From the NCBI GenBank assembly GCA_002749535.1, contig MZZL01000369.1:1-17117 (forward strand): 17,117 nt of DNA, in the 5' to 3' direction. Shown here in pieces: positions 1-8,994 of this stretch. Under the pieces are notes generated by a model. The model was not told the DNA's origin, ran no database searches, and saw only the letters and a program-made list of their open reading frames with translations. Both the position numbers and the translations under genes were made by a program. Origin of the DNA: Apophysomyces variabilis. Taxonomy: Eukaryota > Mucoromycota > Mucoromycetes > Mucorales > Mucoraceae. Position 1 is the stretch's first letter. The number at the start of each line of letters is the position of its first letter.

Positions 1-2073
1 AAGGTTGTCACCGAAATCAAGGACACCAAGGTCGAGAAGGTAAGAGTACAATTTGATATTGTATTGTGGTATTAAAGGTATGTTTAGAAGGATGAGAAGC
101 ATGACCACAAGCATACTGCTGAAAAGGTCCTTGCTGGTGCCGCTGCTGTTGCTGCTGGTGCTGCCATCGTCCATGAAGTGACCAAGAAGCACGATGATGT
201 GAAGAAGGCTGAAGTTGATGTTATGGATAAGAAGCAAACTAGTGTTGTACTGGTGGAGCAGAAGGTTGAGGTAGTTAAGTTGGCTACTGTTAAGGATACG
301 AAAATCGTGATGGATCAATGGCTTGAAGATCTCTCGAAGAAGATTGTCTCTCTTAGCACTCAACGAGGAGCTAATGTCCACAAGGAAATAACCGTTGTGA
401 TCGAGAAAGCCCAAGAGGAGCTTGATGTAAGCATTTCTAAGGCAAAGGAATCGTATCATAAGCAGACGGATGTCATTTCTGCCGACGGTGCGGTATCGGA
501 GCGTAACTTCTTTGCCACTTTGGAATGGATTCGCTCTTCAGCCTTGAATCAAGTTAAGCAGATGAAGGAGATCGCTATTCAAGGAGCAAGAAGCAAGGTT
601 GATGTCCATACTCAGATTGAAAACCTTGCTTTGGTAACCAAGAAGCAAGTTGATACTGCTTTGGAAGTACATATCGCTGAAGAGAAGACTAGCACCGAGG
701 AGGAGCTGGCTGTAATTGGAGAAGTGAGTGCCACACGTACTGTGAAGGAGAATGTTGTTGTTGTTGTGGAAGAAACCAAGAGCCAAGCTCAGCAACGTAC
801 TCAAGAAGAACTTGCAACGGTGGTAGAGCAGACCAAGCTGCACATCGTTCACTGGTTGGATAATCTCCTTGGACAATTGAAGATTGTTGTTCGTCGTGGT
901 GATGAAGATGTTAGACAAGAATTTGAGATCACAGTGAAATCTGCCGAACAGGAAGCTGCCAAACTTGTGCAAGCCGCGAAACTTGAGTTTGTCAACATTG
1001 GGGTCAAGTCTGCTGCCCTACAAACCTGTCCAGAAATTACAGCTCTCGTAGCTAAAGCCAGAAAACAGGCTTTGGACTGTTTGGATAACATCAAGACAAT
1101 CGTCACTGGTCAAACGGAACAATTCTATGAGATCATTACTAGCATCGATGTGGATGATGCTCAAGTCATCGATGAACGTTTCACCTTGGCGGTATCGCGT
1201 ACGAAGAAGCAGGTCATAACCACTCTTGAACATGCAACGGAGACCGCTATTGTTACCGCTTTTGAAGGCAAGACCGTTACATGGGTCGAGACTGCTGTGG
1301 TACCTCAGTCGTTTGATAAAGTCGAGTGGTTTGCCTTTGATCTGGCTGGTACAGTTTACGATTTCATTCCATACGTTGTGCAGGCATGGAAGAGCACCGT
1401 TGCCGCTACACAGGGCAAGTTGTGCGATGTCGATCTAGAGGCTTTTGTTCTGCTTTGGCACTCGCAGTATCTTGAAGAAAGACTAAGAACAACATATGAA
1501 AGTACCGACAAGGCAATCTTTCGCTTGGTCCTTATCCGTTTACTGAAGGAAAAGTCTTTGGATACACTGATTACGGAAGACGAGATTGAAAAGCTCTCTG
1601 AATCTTGGTTCAATATTGGTTTATTCAGTGATTCCGCTGAAGGCGTTAAGCGTATCAAGAAATGTGGAAAGTTCGCCGTGTTCCTTTCTCCTGCGCTCTC
1701 TATCCGTTCCATGGCGTCTCTTTCTGCCAGTGCATGTGTGTGCTGGAACGCTCATTTGAGTGCTGAATTACTTGCTCCTTCTGGAATCAATACTGCCGAA
1801 ACACTTATGACTCGTGCCGGCCAGGTCCTTGCAGTGGAGCCTGCACAATTGGCTGTCGTTTCTTCCAACCCTCATGTTCTAGAAGCTGCAAAGAATCACG
1901 GTTATCGAACTGTTCAAGTTCATCGTTATGAAGTGCTGTCCGACGAAAGCCACTTTGATATGAAGGTTGATGGCCTAGATGTCCTTGCAGAAAGTTTTGA
2001 AACATACCATGAACAGAAACAGAACAAGGATGCTCCGGCTGCTCGTTCTTGGTTCCAAAGATTGTTGTTTTAG
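1..2073 (+). CDS. Helical-repeat protein with C-terminal degenerate HAD domain (5' partial)
   Basis: I do not recognise this gene by name. Visible exons are 1..39 and 91..2073, with intron 40..90 (GTAAGA...AG; an acceptor at 87 would add one Lys). The 5' end is outside the window; about 673 residues are visible. An Ala/Gly-rich hydrophobic stretch (nt about 124-177) is flanked by Lys/His/Asp-rich sequence and could be an amphipathic or membrane-associating helix. Then come about four loosely repeated helical units (nt about 307-470, 517-690, 841-990, 1048-1250). The first three share Trp-Leu/Ile at the start, and all are rich in Glu, Lys, Val and Ala, suggesting coiled or bundled helices. The C-terminal part (nt about 1320-1940) resembles type II haloacid dehalogenases: the DxxGT nucleophile motif has Asp at nt 1339, and the motif II Ser is at nt 1687. 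The motif III Lys and the motif IV acidic residues are replaced, so catalysis is doubtful. Stop TAG... is in fact TAG at the frame end, 2071-2073. Function unknown; a structural or scaffold role is inference. Confidence 0.8.
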
Positions 2074-2106
2074 AAGCACATAGTTTAGATATTTAGTTAT
2101 GTGAAG

Positions 2107-2112
2107 AATAAA
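2107..2112 (+). terminator. AATAAA polyadenylation signal
   Basis: A canonical AATAAA hexamer begins 34 nt after the stop codon of the helical-repeat/HAD gene, in an A/T-rich 3' flank. Position and sequence fit a cleavage/polyadenylation signal for that gene. It is the only perfect hexamer I found just after any stop codon in this window. Confidence 0.5.
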
Positions 2113-2673
2113 TGAAATTTCTGTTTATGTGAACCAATACTTCTACGTGTCCTTCGCTTTCAAAGCTTTTCAATTTATAGATTCTGACATTGATTGTCGT
2201 AACATAGTGGGTGTGAAGCATCTGACGGTCTAGAAGAAGGGAATCGTTTGTAATCGGCCATTTTGCGCCACATAAAGTGCGGCTATGTTGACCGTTGTAT
2301 AGCTAACTATTGTGGATGGGCATATTATCGCGACAGCCTAAATGCTGCTTTTTCTCCTTTGTTAACTTTGCAGATTCCTCGTATGGATGCAAGTATGACC
2401 GGAAAAGTTTATAAATGACAGCGAGCTTCTTCATCGAACATGCAACTTTCGTGAAGTTACAAGTTAAAGAGAACTTTATTGGACCCTGTGGGAAAAATAA
2501 CGATTATTCAAGAGAAGAGTTTGGCAGTAACGATATCGGTATCGGTTGCCATGCATCACAGCTTTAAAAATCCCGAGTGTAAACACGTTTTAAGCTGAGG
2601 TTGACCGGTTACGTATGATGATTTAAGCGTAATTGTTGCAAGGAGAGTTGGATGTAACTGCTTTAGGGCTGAA
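2113..2673. other. Convergent intergenic spacer, no gene seen
   Basis: About 560 bp lie between the 3' end of the helical-repeat/HAD gene and the 3' end of ETFRF1, which point towards each other. I see no convincing ORF, tRNA or repeat. A TATAAA near 2410 has no recognisable downstream gene. The spacer is most simply the two 3' untranslated regions plus unassigned sequence. Confidence 0.5.
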
Positions 2674-3050
2674 CTACTTCAGCTCTCCGTATCTTTTCCG
2701 AAGTGTACGGTATTTCATCAAATAATACATGGTTTCCAATTCTGACGCATATTTTGATTAAGTATAACGATTGATCATCAATGATTCTCTACCTTTCACA
2801 ACGTAGTTGCCGTGAGCAATCGCCTTTTTGATTTCTTCCTCGTCTTTCAGTTGGCTCTTTTTCATAAACGCTGCTTTCAGCTTAGGGCGAAAAAAGTTGT
2901 GATAGCCAGCGGGATACTCCCTCCCAAGAAAGACAAGCTGTTGAATGAAGCAGAAGCCAGATGAAAACAAACATACATAGCGCATGAGTTGTCATCCTAT
3001 ACCTGTTTATACAATGCAATAACTTGAGAACGTAATGTATTCGATGTCAT
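2674..3050 (-). CDS. ETFRF1: Electron transfer flavoprotein regulatory factor 1 (LYRM5/ETFRF1), LYR family
   Basis: Three exons on the minus strand, complement of 2674..2741, 2793..2937 and 3003..3050, encode 86 residues, the usual size of this family. Introns are 2938..3002 (GTATAG...ACAG, phase 0) and 2742..2792 (GTAGAG...TCAG, phase 1). The N-terminus carries the LYR-type motif as Leu-Tyr-Lys, followed by a LGREYP segment, a basic FRPKLK helix and a C-terminal KELETMYYLMKYRTL segment, collinear with human LYRM5/ETFRF1 (LYK, LGRDYP, KELEALYFLRKYR). Family knowledge: LYR proteins are small mitochondrial-matrix helical proteins that bind acyl carrier protein, and ETFRF1 binds electron transfer flavoprotein and displaces its FAD. 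Reading through the second intron gives a false C-terminus that lacks the conserved KYR helix, which supports the three-exon model. The gene is head-to-head with BET4. A start further upstream, through a 5' intron, cannot be excluded but is not needed. Confidence 0.88.
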
Positions 3051-3206
3051 AATTAAGGTGCAGAATGGTGGGCAGACCTGCTGAGGAAAGAAAAATAAGG
3101 CAAAGCGGGTTGATGCGGGGGACCAAATGGTTATACTCAGCACAGCAACGCATTCGGCCTGTTGTGCCTTGCTTGATTCCTCCACCCCAGGTGATACGAT
3201 TGATAT
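3051..3206. promoter_or_regulatory. Divergent promoter between ETFRF1 and BET4
   Basis: Only 156 bp separate the two start codons (3050 on minus, 3207 on plus), so both 5' untranslated regions and any core promoters must overlap here or extend into the other gene. I see no clear TATA box in the interval; ATATAT just before the BET4 ATG is too close to act as one. A pyrimidine tract ending in CAG on the minus strand could be a 5' UTR intron acceptor for ETFRF1. Confidence 0.5.
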
Positions 3207-5256
3207 ATGAGCGACGTTGTAAGTATGCCTTGAAATCATTCGTCTTTGACGGGCTCATCGAACATTTACTTTTTGGCAGCACGGAGTCAAGCGTGTTAAA
3301 ACAACTGAAGAGGCCACTAAAGCTCGTCGGGAACGAGAAGCCGGCAAGATCAAAGAGTATAACAGTATAGTTGCTGAATGTCGGGAGAAAGTAAAGTATC
3401 TTCGCTTGTTTTACGCGTCTCTTATCTAAACTCTTTCTATATACAGATTCAAGCGCGAGAGTTTTCGAATGAGACGCTAGGCATGACGACCAGGATTTTG
3501 AGCACAAATCCTGACTATTATACTGTTTGGAATTGGCGAAGACTTATTCTTATCGAGGGGATACTGAAGACTGCAGACGAAAAAAGGCCAGTCTTCGTAA
3601 AAGAGCTACAATTTTTTATGCAGTTGATCCACTTGAACCCCAAATCATACTGGTTGTGGAATCATCGCTGCTGGTGCCTGAGAACTATGCCCGAGCCTGA
3701 TTGGGCGGGAGAACTACGGCTCGTGGAGAAGATGCTAGGAATGGATGCTCGCAATTGTAAGTGATCGAAGAGGGTTGATAGTTAGCAGTTTGACCTAGTA
3801 TTAGTTCATGGATGGGATTACCGGCGTTATGTCGTCCGGCAACTACGTGCCTTGTCTGGATCAGCAGAGGATGATCTTCGAATTGTGGAACAGGAGTACG
3901 CCTTTACAACACAGAAGATCGAACAGAATTTCAGCAACTATTCTGCATGGCACCAAAGATCGAAACTTTTGCCAGAGATTGTAGCAAATAAAAGTACTGA
4001 AGAAAGAAACGAAGTGGCTAAAAAAGGTGTTCATCCCACAGCAACTATCTAGCGTTATTAACAGCACACTAGAACTTGACATAATCAAGTCCGCTATTTA
4101 CACTGAGCCTGACGATCAATCTGCATGGCTGTACTATTGGTGGCTGTTGGGAAAAGGCAGGTTTATAGTTAATCAGAAGCAATTTGTTAAATGACTCATG
4201 GTTATAGCAACCGAGTTTGTTTCTCTGCTTGGCGCTTTTCGTATTGAGGGGTCTGCTTTGGTTGTCATTGGATTCAATGACGATATCGCATTAACAAAAG
4301 CGCCAACTGTGATAGATGCCAACGATCAACCTGTTCTTGGGCAATGGATGTCACTTGATGCGCGGGATAAAGGAGCTGTCTGGACTTTTGCTCCATCTGG
4401 AAGTAGGCCTGCTTATGTAAGGCTGGAACCAGAGGATATTTTAGCAAGTAGCAGTGCGAAGACGGTGAAGCAAACAGCATACCAAAGAGAAATTGTTACG
4501 ATACCTTGTGGGCCAGGTAAATGAAGTTGAATCCACCTGCAATTTTTTCATAGTGCTTGATAACAGGCATTTTGGAACGTATGAAGTCGTACGAGGAGCG
4601 GTTTAGTGACATATCGAACGTATGGAAGCCATTGAAACATCAAAGATATGCCGATCCTTCAGCGTCAGGCTCCCAAACTTGGTACACGTTAGATCCCATC
4701 CAACTATTAAAAGACGAAATCCAGGCCGTTCGTGATTTGTTAGACATTGAACCCGAGAGCAAATGTAAGCATAATGTGTCCTCTCAATCAACCTGAAGTG
4801 CTTATCCTTCCTAGGGGCTTTACAAACGTTGGCACATTTTCTGCAGCAATTGAAGCTACGGTTAAATGGAAAGGATGCTGATAATTTAGACGAGGAAACT
4901 GTAGATATCTTCAACAAGTTATGTGCATTAGACCCCTCGCGACGATATCGATATGAAGATGGAAGTGAGTATTTTGCTCAAGAGGAAAAGAGTGAAGCTA
5001 CGGCCGATTAACATCAAAAATTGTAGAAGCGCGCATTTTCTTTGAACGGGCAACCCGTTTTCTTTTACGTGAAGACGGACACGGCGAACAGGTTTTGGTA
5101 CCCACGCGATTGGAATCTCTTGATTTATCACAATGTCCCGTAATTAACCCAGCATTACTGTTGCTTGTTCGTCGCCTGTCTATGCAGCCTTCAGAGACTA
5201 CTATGCTGATATTAGATCAGCTACCGTTCCTGGAAGAGTGTACACAGGTGTTGTAG
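3207..5256 (+). CDS. BET4: Rab geranylgeranyltransferase (type II) alpha subunit
   Basis: Nine exons: 3207..3218, 3280..3390, 3447..3756, 3805..4026, 4073..4156, 4208..4516, 4567..4764, 4815..4964, 5027..5256; 541 residues. The protein begins MSDV then [11 protein letters not shown], as in this family. Five prenyltransferase alpha (PFTA) repeats are visible: [12 protein letters not shown] (nt about 3505), [11 protein letters not shown] (3640), [11 protein letters not shown] (across the 3757-3804 intron), [13 protein letters not shown] (3930) and [13 protein letters not shown] (4105). With a beta subunit (Bet2) the enzyme adds geranylgeranyl groups to C-terminal cysteines of Rab GTPases presented by Rab escort protein. 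After the repeats come a beta-rich insert (exon 6) and a helical segment ending [16 protein letters not shown] short tail contains one leucine-rich-repeat-like LESLDLSQC. The length is close to animal RABGGTA (567) and well above yeast Bet4 (about 327). All introns are GT-AG except 4157..4207, which needs a GC donor. Reading on at 4965 without splicing would stop at about 5011. Confidence 0.9.
4157..4207 (+). other. Putative GC-AG intron in BET4
   Basis: The conserved WWLLGK segment before this intron and the following [11 protein letters not shown] are in a frame relation that only a phase-1 donor can satisfy. The sequence there is AAAG|GCAGGT. The nearby GT (4161) would be phase 2 and shifts the frame with every acceptor tested. 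The result is a 51-nt GC-AG intron with acceptor GGTTATAG. Confidence 0.6.
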
Positions 5257-5582
5257 CAAACGCTTATACGAAGACGTATTGATCGTTTGGTTCTCTTTTT
5301 AAAACATTAAAAATATGATCTAGTTGAAATGGATGGTTAGTTCAGATGATTTTTTTTTTATGATCACTAAGACAGTTGCAAACGGGCAATGGACAAGATA
5401 ACTCGTGTATCATTTCTTAGACTATTGATAATGAATGAATAACAAAGATTTTGCCATCATTCTCGCTATCGGATAGTAAAACCAGCTTTGTGGCTAGCAA
5501 AAAGGAACCTAGTCATAGTTCTGCAACAGACTGACTACGTTGAAGATGTAATTGTACAGATATCTATTCTACAAAAATGTAT
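5257..5582. other. Convergent intergenic spacer, no gene seen
   Basis: This 326-bp A/T-rich stretch holds the 3' flanks of BET4 (plus strand) and the first transporter gene (minus strand). A short T run lies at about 5349. I see no ORF, structured RNA or canonical AATAAA on either strand immediately after a stop codon. Confidence 0.5.
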
Positions 5583-7545
5583 TTACACTTTTGAAGTAAA
5601 AAAGTTGCCTTGACGCATATTTGCCTTGAGCAGAAGTAAGGCAAGTGTCCCAGTTAGATAAGACACGCCAGTAAAGATCTTGTAACTGAGATAGGCCGTC
5701 GACGTCGCGTGCCCTTCAACAGCTGCAGCAAGGTTAGGTCCAAACATGGATACAACCGTGATCAAGAGAAACAAGGCATATCCCGATTCAAACTTTTCCT
5801 TTCCTGTGATCGCCTCCGTAATGGATGGTCCAAGAGAGACAAAGGCACCACCCGCCATGCCAAATGTGCACGAAAATACCATCAATGTATAAAAATCATA
5901 CGCAAACGTCCACATCAGTAACGAACTTAAGCCCGCAACAAAACAGTATAGTATAATAGTATTTAGGTGTCCTATACGGTCGGCAGCATATCTATCATTA
6001 TGAGGGTTAAAAAAGTAACATCCGTATAACAAAAAGAAAGATCAAGCAACTGAACACTTACCCTGCAATTATGCGACCAATCGAGTTCATAATAGAGGCG
6101 GCTGAAACCATGGAGGAACCTTCGGCTGCCGTCAGACCAAGGTAAGTGGCATATGCTGATCAGAATCTAGTTTATCAATACGGACTTTTCTTTTTTGATA
6201 ACCGTTAAAAACTTAGGCAACGCACCCGGAAGATAAAAGTACGGAACGTAATACCCCGTTTCAATAAGGATGTCGGCTGCGCACCAAAGCATAAAATTAA
6301 TGGACTTCAATACTTCAAACTGAACTATATTTTGCCACTGTTTTTGCTTCTCTGTCTTGATGATTTGCCGCTTGTTTTCCTTGAATAGTATGCAAGCTAC
6401 ACAGCTGAGAGTAAGGCTGATGATACCCAAGATACGATAACACCTATAGGCAGCAGAAAATCAATATCGACCATAGAAAAACAATCAGCTCTCGGTCTTT
6501 TAAGAATCTGTTTTTTCCTTACCATCCTACACCAAGTCTATTGTTTAAGATTGTCATGACGAAAGGAATGATAACACCGCCTATACAAGAACCGCTAGAA
6601 ATAATACCAAGGGCAAGACCTTTCCTTTTACAAAACCATTGGCTGACACTGCTCATAGCTGCCTATAAAAAGAAGAAAAATGGGAGAGCAAAGGAGTCGT
6701 ATCTCTTGTTTCTCTTCATCTGAAATAAGAAACAAAAGGCATCGTTCAACAAACTTTACATAAAAGATAATCGAGGCGCCAGCACCATAAAGAAACCCTT
6801 GTGTCAGATAGAGTTGCCATATCTAGGATAGTTAACAGGAGGAAGAAATATAAACCGGCCGTCTATTTTTCCATGTTACTTACCTTTGTGCTTAAGCTTG
6901 CTAGTTCAAGTCCAGTCGTACAGAAGAGAGTAGCTATGATGAGTCCCCATCTTGTTCCGATGATCGAGATTAGGATTTGCGCAAAGGGGCTCCAAAAATT
7001 AAGAGAAAAGTTGGCAAACGAACCAACAAAACTCAATTGCAAAATCGTGGTGGAAGTGATCCCGAATATATGTTGTTCATAGAAATTCTGCATGACACCT
7101 AGATATCCGTAATTTTGGTTACCAGATTGTCTGTGCGTTCCAAATACGAAAGAAAGTTACCCCTAGAACAAAACTTAATCAATGAATCCATCATCCTCTC
7201 ATGTATGTCCCATCATCTTTTCTTTTTCTGTTCACTGCCTATAGTTTACCATCCAGTAATTGTCCCAAGACCTGTGACTTGGACTAGAAACGCTGCCAGA
7301 ACAATAAACCAGCCATAACCACCATCGGGACAATCACGATTGTCGTCCAGCGTCGTTTGTTCTAAGGGAGGATAACAAGTGGTCCGAGGTTGCATCCGAT
7401 GGTTGATGTTTCCTTTCTGCTATTTGTCTCTCAATTTACCTGAATCAACATCGCTATGTCTGTCATGATTCGGTGTCGGGTGATCTTCTTTATTCGACAA
7501 TGATAACGTGACACTGATCCTTGGATTATGCTCTGGCAGCGACAT
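5583..7545 (-). CDS. MFS monocarboxylate-transporter-like (MCH/MCT family) permease, paralogue A
   Basis: Nine exons on minus, complement of 5583..5991, 6062..6155, 6226..6443, 6523..6662, 6760..6822, 6884..7098, 7161..7162, 7250..7361 and 7440..7545; 452 residues, typical for 12-helix MCT-like carriers. The hydrophilic N-terminus leads to the MCT signature DGGYGW at the first membrane helix. Other marks are the cytoplasmic-loop motif KRKGLALGIISSG, a CYRILG helix, and the DRIGH motif between helices 8 and 9. Family knowledge: fungal MCH proteins are plasma- or vacuolar-membrane major facilitators; members act on riboflavin, monocarboxylates or unknown solutes, so the substrate cannot be stated. 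Introns are 61-97 nt and GT-AG. Exon 3 is only two nucleotides (GG, 7161-7162), required to join Trp-Gly-Val in frame. The last intron (5992..6061, phase 2, within IAGYAADR) is absent from paralogue B. The start at 7545 is chosen because exon 1 then joins exon 2 at a phase-1 intron in the same place as in paralogue B. Confidence 0.85.
7161..7162 (-). other. Two-nucleotide microexon (GG) of paralogue A
   Basis: On the minus strand the sequence reads TTCTAG|GG|GTAACT: an acceptor, two bases, then a donor. The upstream exon ends with TG at 7250 and the downstream exon starts with GT at 7098, so TG+GG+GT gives Trp-Gly. Skipping the two bases gives a stop about seven codons later. Flanking introns are 87 nt and 62 nt, normal for this window. 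Confidence 0.75.
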
Positions 7546-8994
7546 GACTTAAAAAGTGAAAAGAAAAAGGAATGTGCAGAAACTTTTGTCTTTCGTTTTT
7601 TGTTGTTGCGCTCTACATACACACAACAATAAAAAGGAGGTAAATATGTCGGCGATTTAGAAAATTATTTCTTTACCCGTTGTCTCCACTTTTCATTATC
7701 TTCTTTTTTATCAAATAGCTTTTACCTCCTTAAACACTTTTTTTCTTCTTTCTGGCGTCCTTTTTCTTTTCTGTTTCTGTAAAAGCCAAGGAGTCGGTAT
7801 CTTTTGAGAAATAATGACCAATATGTTCTTTGGGACTCTTTCTGTGATCTTGCAATGGCTGCTAATTTTGCTATTAAGCAAAAATAATGACTTGCCTAGC
7901 AACATGATCAATCAAAAAGAAAACGGTAACCCTGGAGACTGTCTTTCAAATAACAGGTGAAGCTCTTGCAACTTTATGCAGTTTTGCATAGAGGGTAGCA
8001 ACCGATTCTTCTCTTTTCTTGACAGCAAAAAAAATCGTTTTTCTTTTTTCTGTCCCTTTTTCTGCATTTCTGCGGCTAGGCAGATTTAAAAAAGAACTAG
8101 TGCCGTATTCTTTTTCGAGTTCTCCTGGCAATGACAGGACTAAAGACTCCATTGGTGCGTATCCTAACACGTAAAAAACTACAGTAGGCTTTTGACCATT
8201 ACCGATCCATCTACCTTATCCCCCCCTTAAAATTACATACATAGTACATTCTTGCTAATGAGCCTACCAGTTACCGGGTGGTCCATAGAAATTGAGAAAA
8301 GGGCATCTTTTAGCGATGCTTAACTGCTCTTTCTATTGTTCGAATGGCAGTTCATGCGACTGATATAGCCAATTTTCGCGTCTATAAAACCGTTTCTAAG
8401 TTAGAAATCCAAATCTGCCTTGTTAATGCAGCGGGATACGTTTCTCAAGATGTGGAGGAAAAGGGTTGGAAACAGTCTAAGTATAGCATGGCATGAACGG
8501 TAGATGAAGATTATGCCATCCATGGGTCGAATAGAATTTTGGCTTTCTATATCGCCTTCATTTATTAGAACATCAGCTTTTTACATTGACATTTTTGATG
8601 TGCTCATTTTTCCTTGAATTTAAAACATCATGTCTTGTGGCCATGAATGAAGTAAGGAAGTACTGAGCATATTTCTCTTCTGAATTCAATCATGTACGGG
8701 CTTTAATTCTTTATGCTTTACGAATGTTAACTAACGGTCCGTTTTACGTATACATTTATAAACCTAAAATTGAGATGATAATAAAGGCTTTTCGAGCGGC
8801 AAAACCCTATCAAAAAGGAGTAACAATTTGTTGCTGTAGCAGCTTGATCAAGTTTGTTCCCTCCGTTGGCGTGTGTTTTCGGATAACAGAAATCGACGCA
8901 GTCAACCAGTATGTAATTTTTTCATGTTGTCTAAGTGATTGGATAAACAGTATATTATATGTTGAATGTTATAGGATGATTGTATACAAGTCCA
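7546..8994. other. Spacer between tandem transporter paralogues
   Basis: This 1.45-kb region contains the 5' flank of paralogue A and the 3' flank of paralogue B. It is A/T-rich, with C/T and A/G tracts near 7540-7760 and 8030-8060 that look like fungal leader or promoter sequence. A plus-strand TATAAAA (8383-8389) and a 15-bp palindrome follow, but no convincing downstream gene. Short frames in it (for example minus 7946-8152, and plus 8724-9005 which runs into paralogue B) show no recognisable domain. Confidence 0.5.
8393..8407. repeat. 15-bp perfect inverted repeat
   Basis: TTTCTAA-G-TTAGAAA has perfect 7-bp arms around one base, just after a TATAAAA. It could be a binding site for a dimeric regulator or a chance A/T-rich palindrome. 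It lies about 850 bp upstream of the paralogue A start. Confidence 0.35.

Noticed and set aside
3007..3507. Open frame of 166 codons on the minus strand
   Set aside because: It is antisense to BET4 exons 2-3, which are supported by PFTA motifs, and overlaps ETFRF1 exon 1 out of frame. It has no recognisable domain.
3961..4072. Alternative BET4 intron from GTAGCA at about 3981 to CACAG at about 4041
   Set aside because: It keeps the frame but removes the EERNEVAKK segment expected between PFTA repeats and adds an unusual linker. The 46-nt intron 4027-4072 joins VAKK to [19 protein letters not shown] as in the family.
7393..7395. Alternative ATG for paralogue A within the first intron
   Set aside because: It opens a frame into exon 2, but the spliced exon starting at 7545 gives a phase-1 junction at the same site as in paralogue B, which is the better model. 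An alternative transcript start cannot be excluded.
5583..7545. Paralogue A as a pseudogene broken by stops and frameshifts
   Set aside because: All nine pieces join in frame at consensus GT-AG sites and keep the transporter motifs. The only oddity, the GG exon, is shared with paralogue B.
7946..8170. Possible small minus-strand protein between the transporter genes
   Set aside because: The frame begins at a non-ATG codon; the internal ATG leaves 68 basic, low-information residues. I see no homology, splice continuation or promoter, and homopurine tracts explain the open frame.
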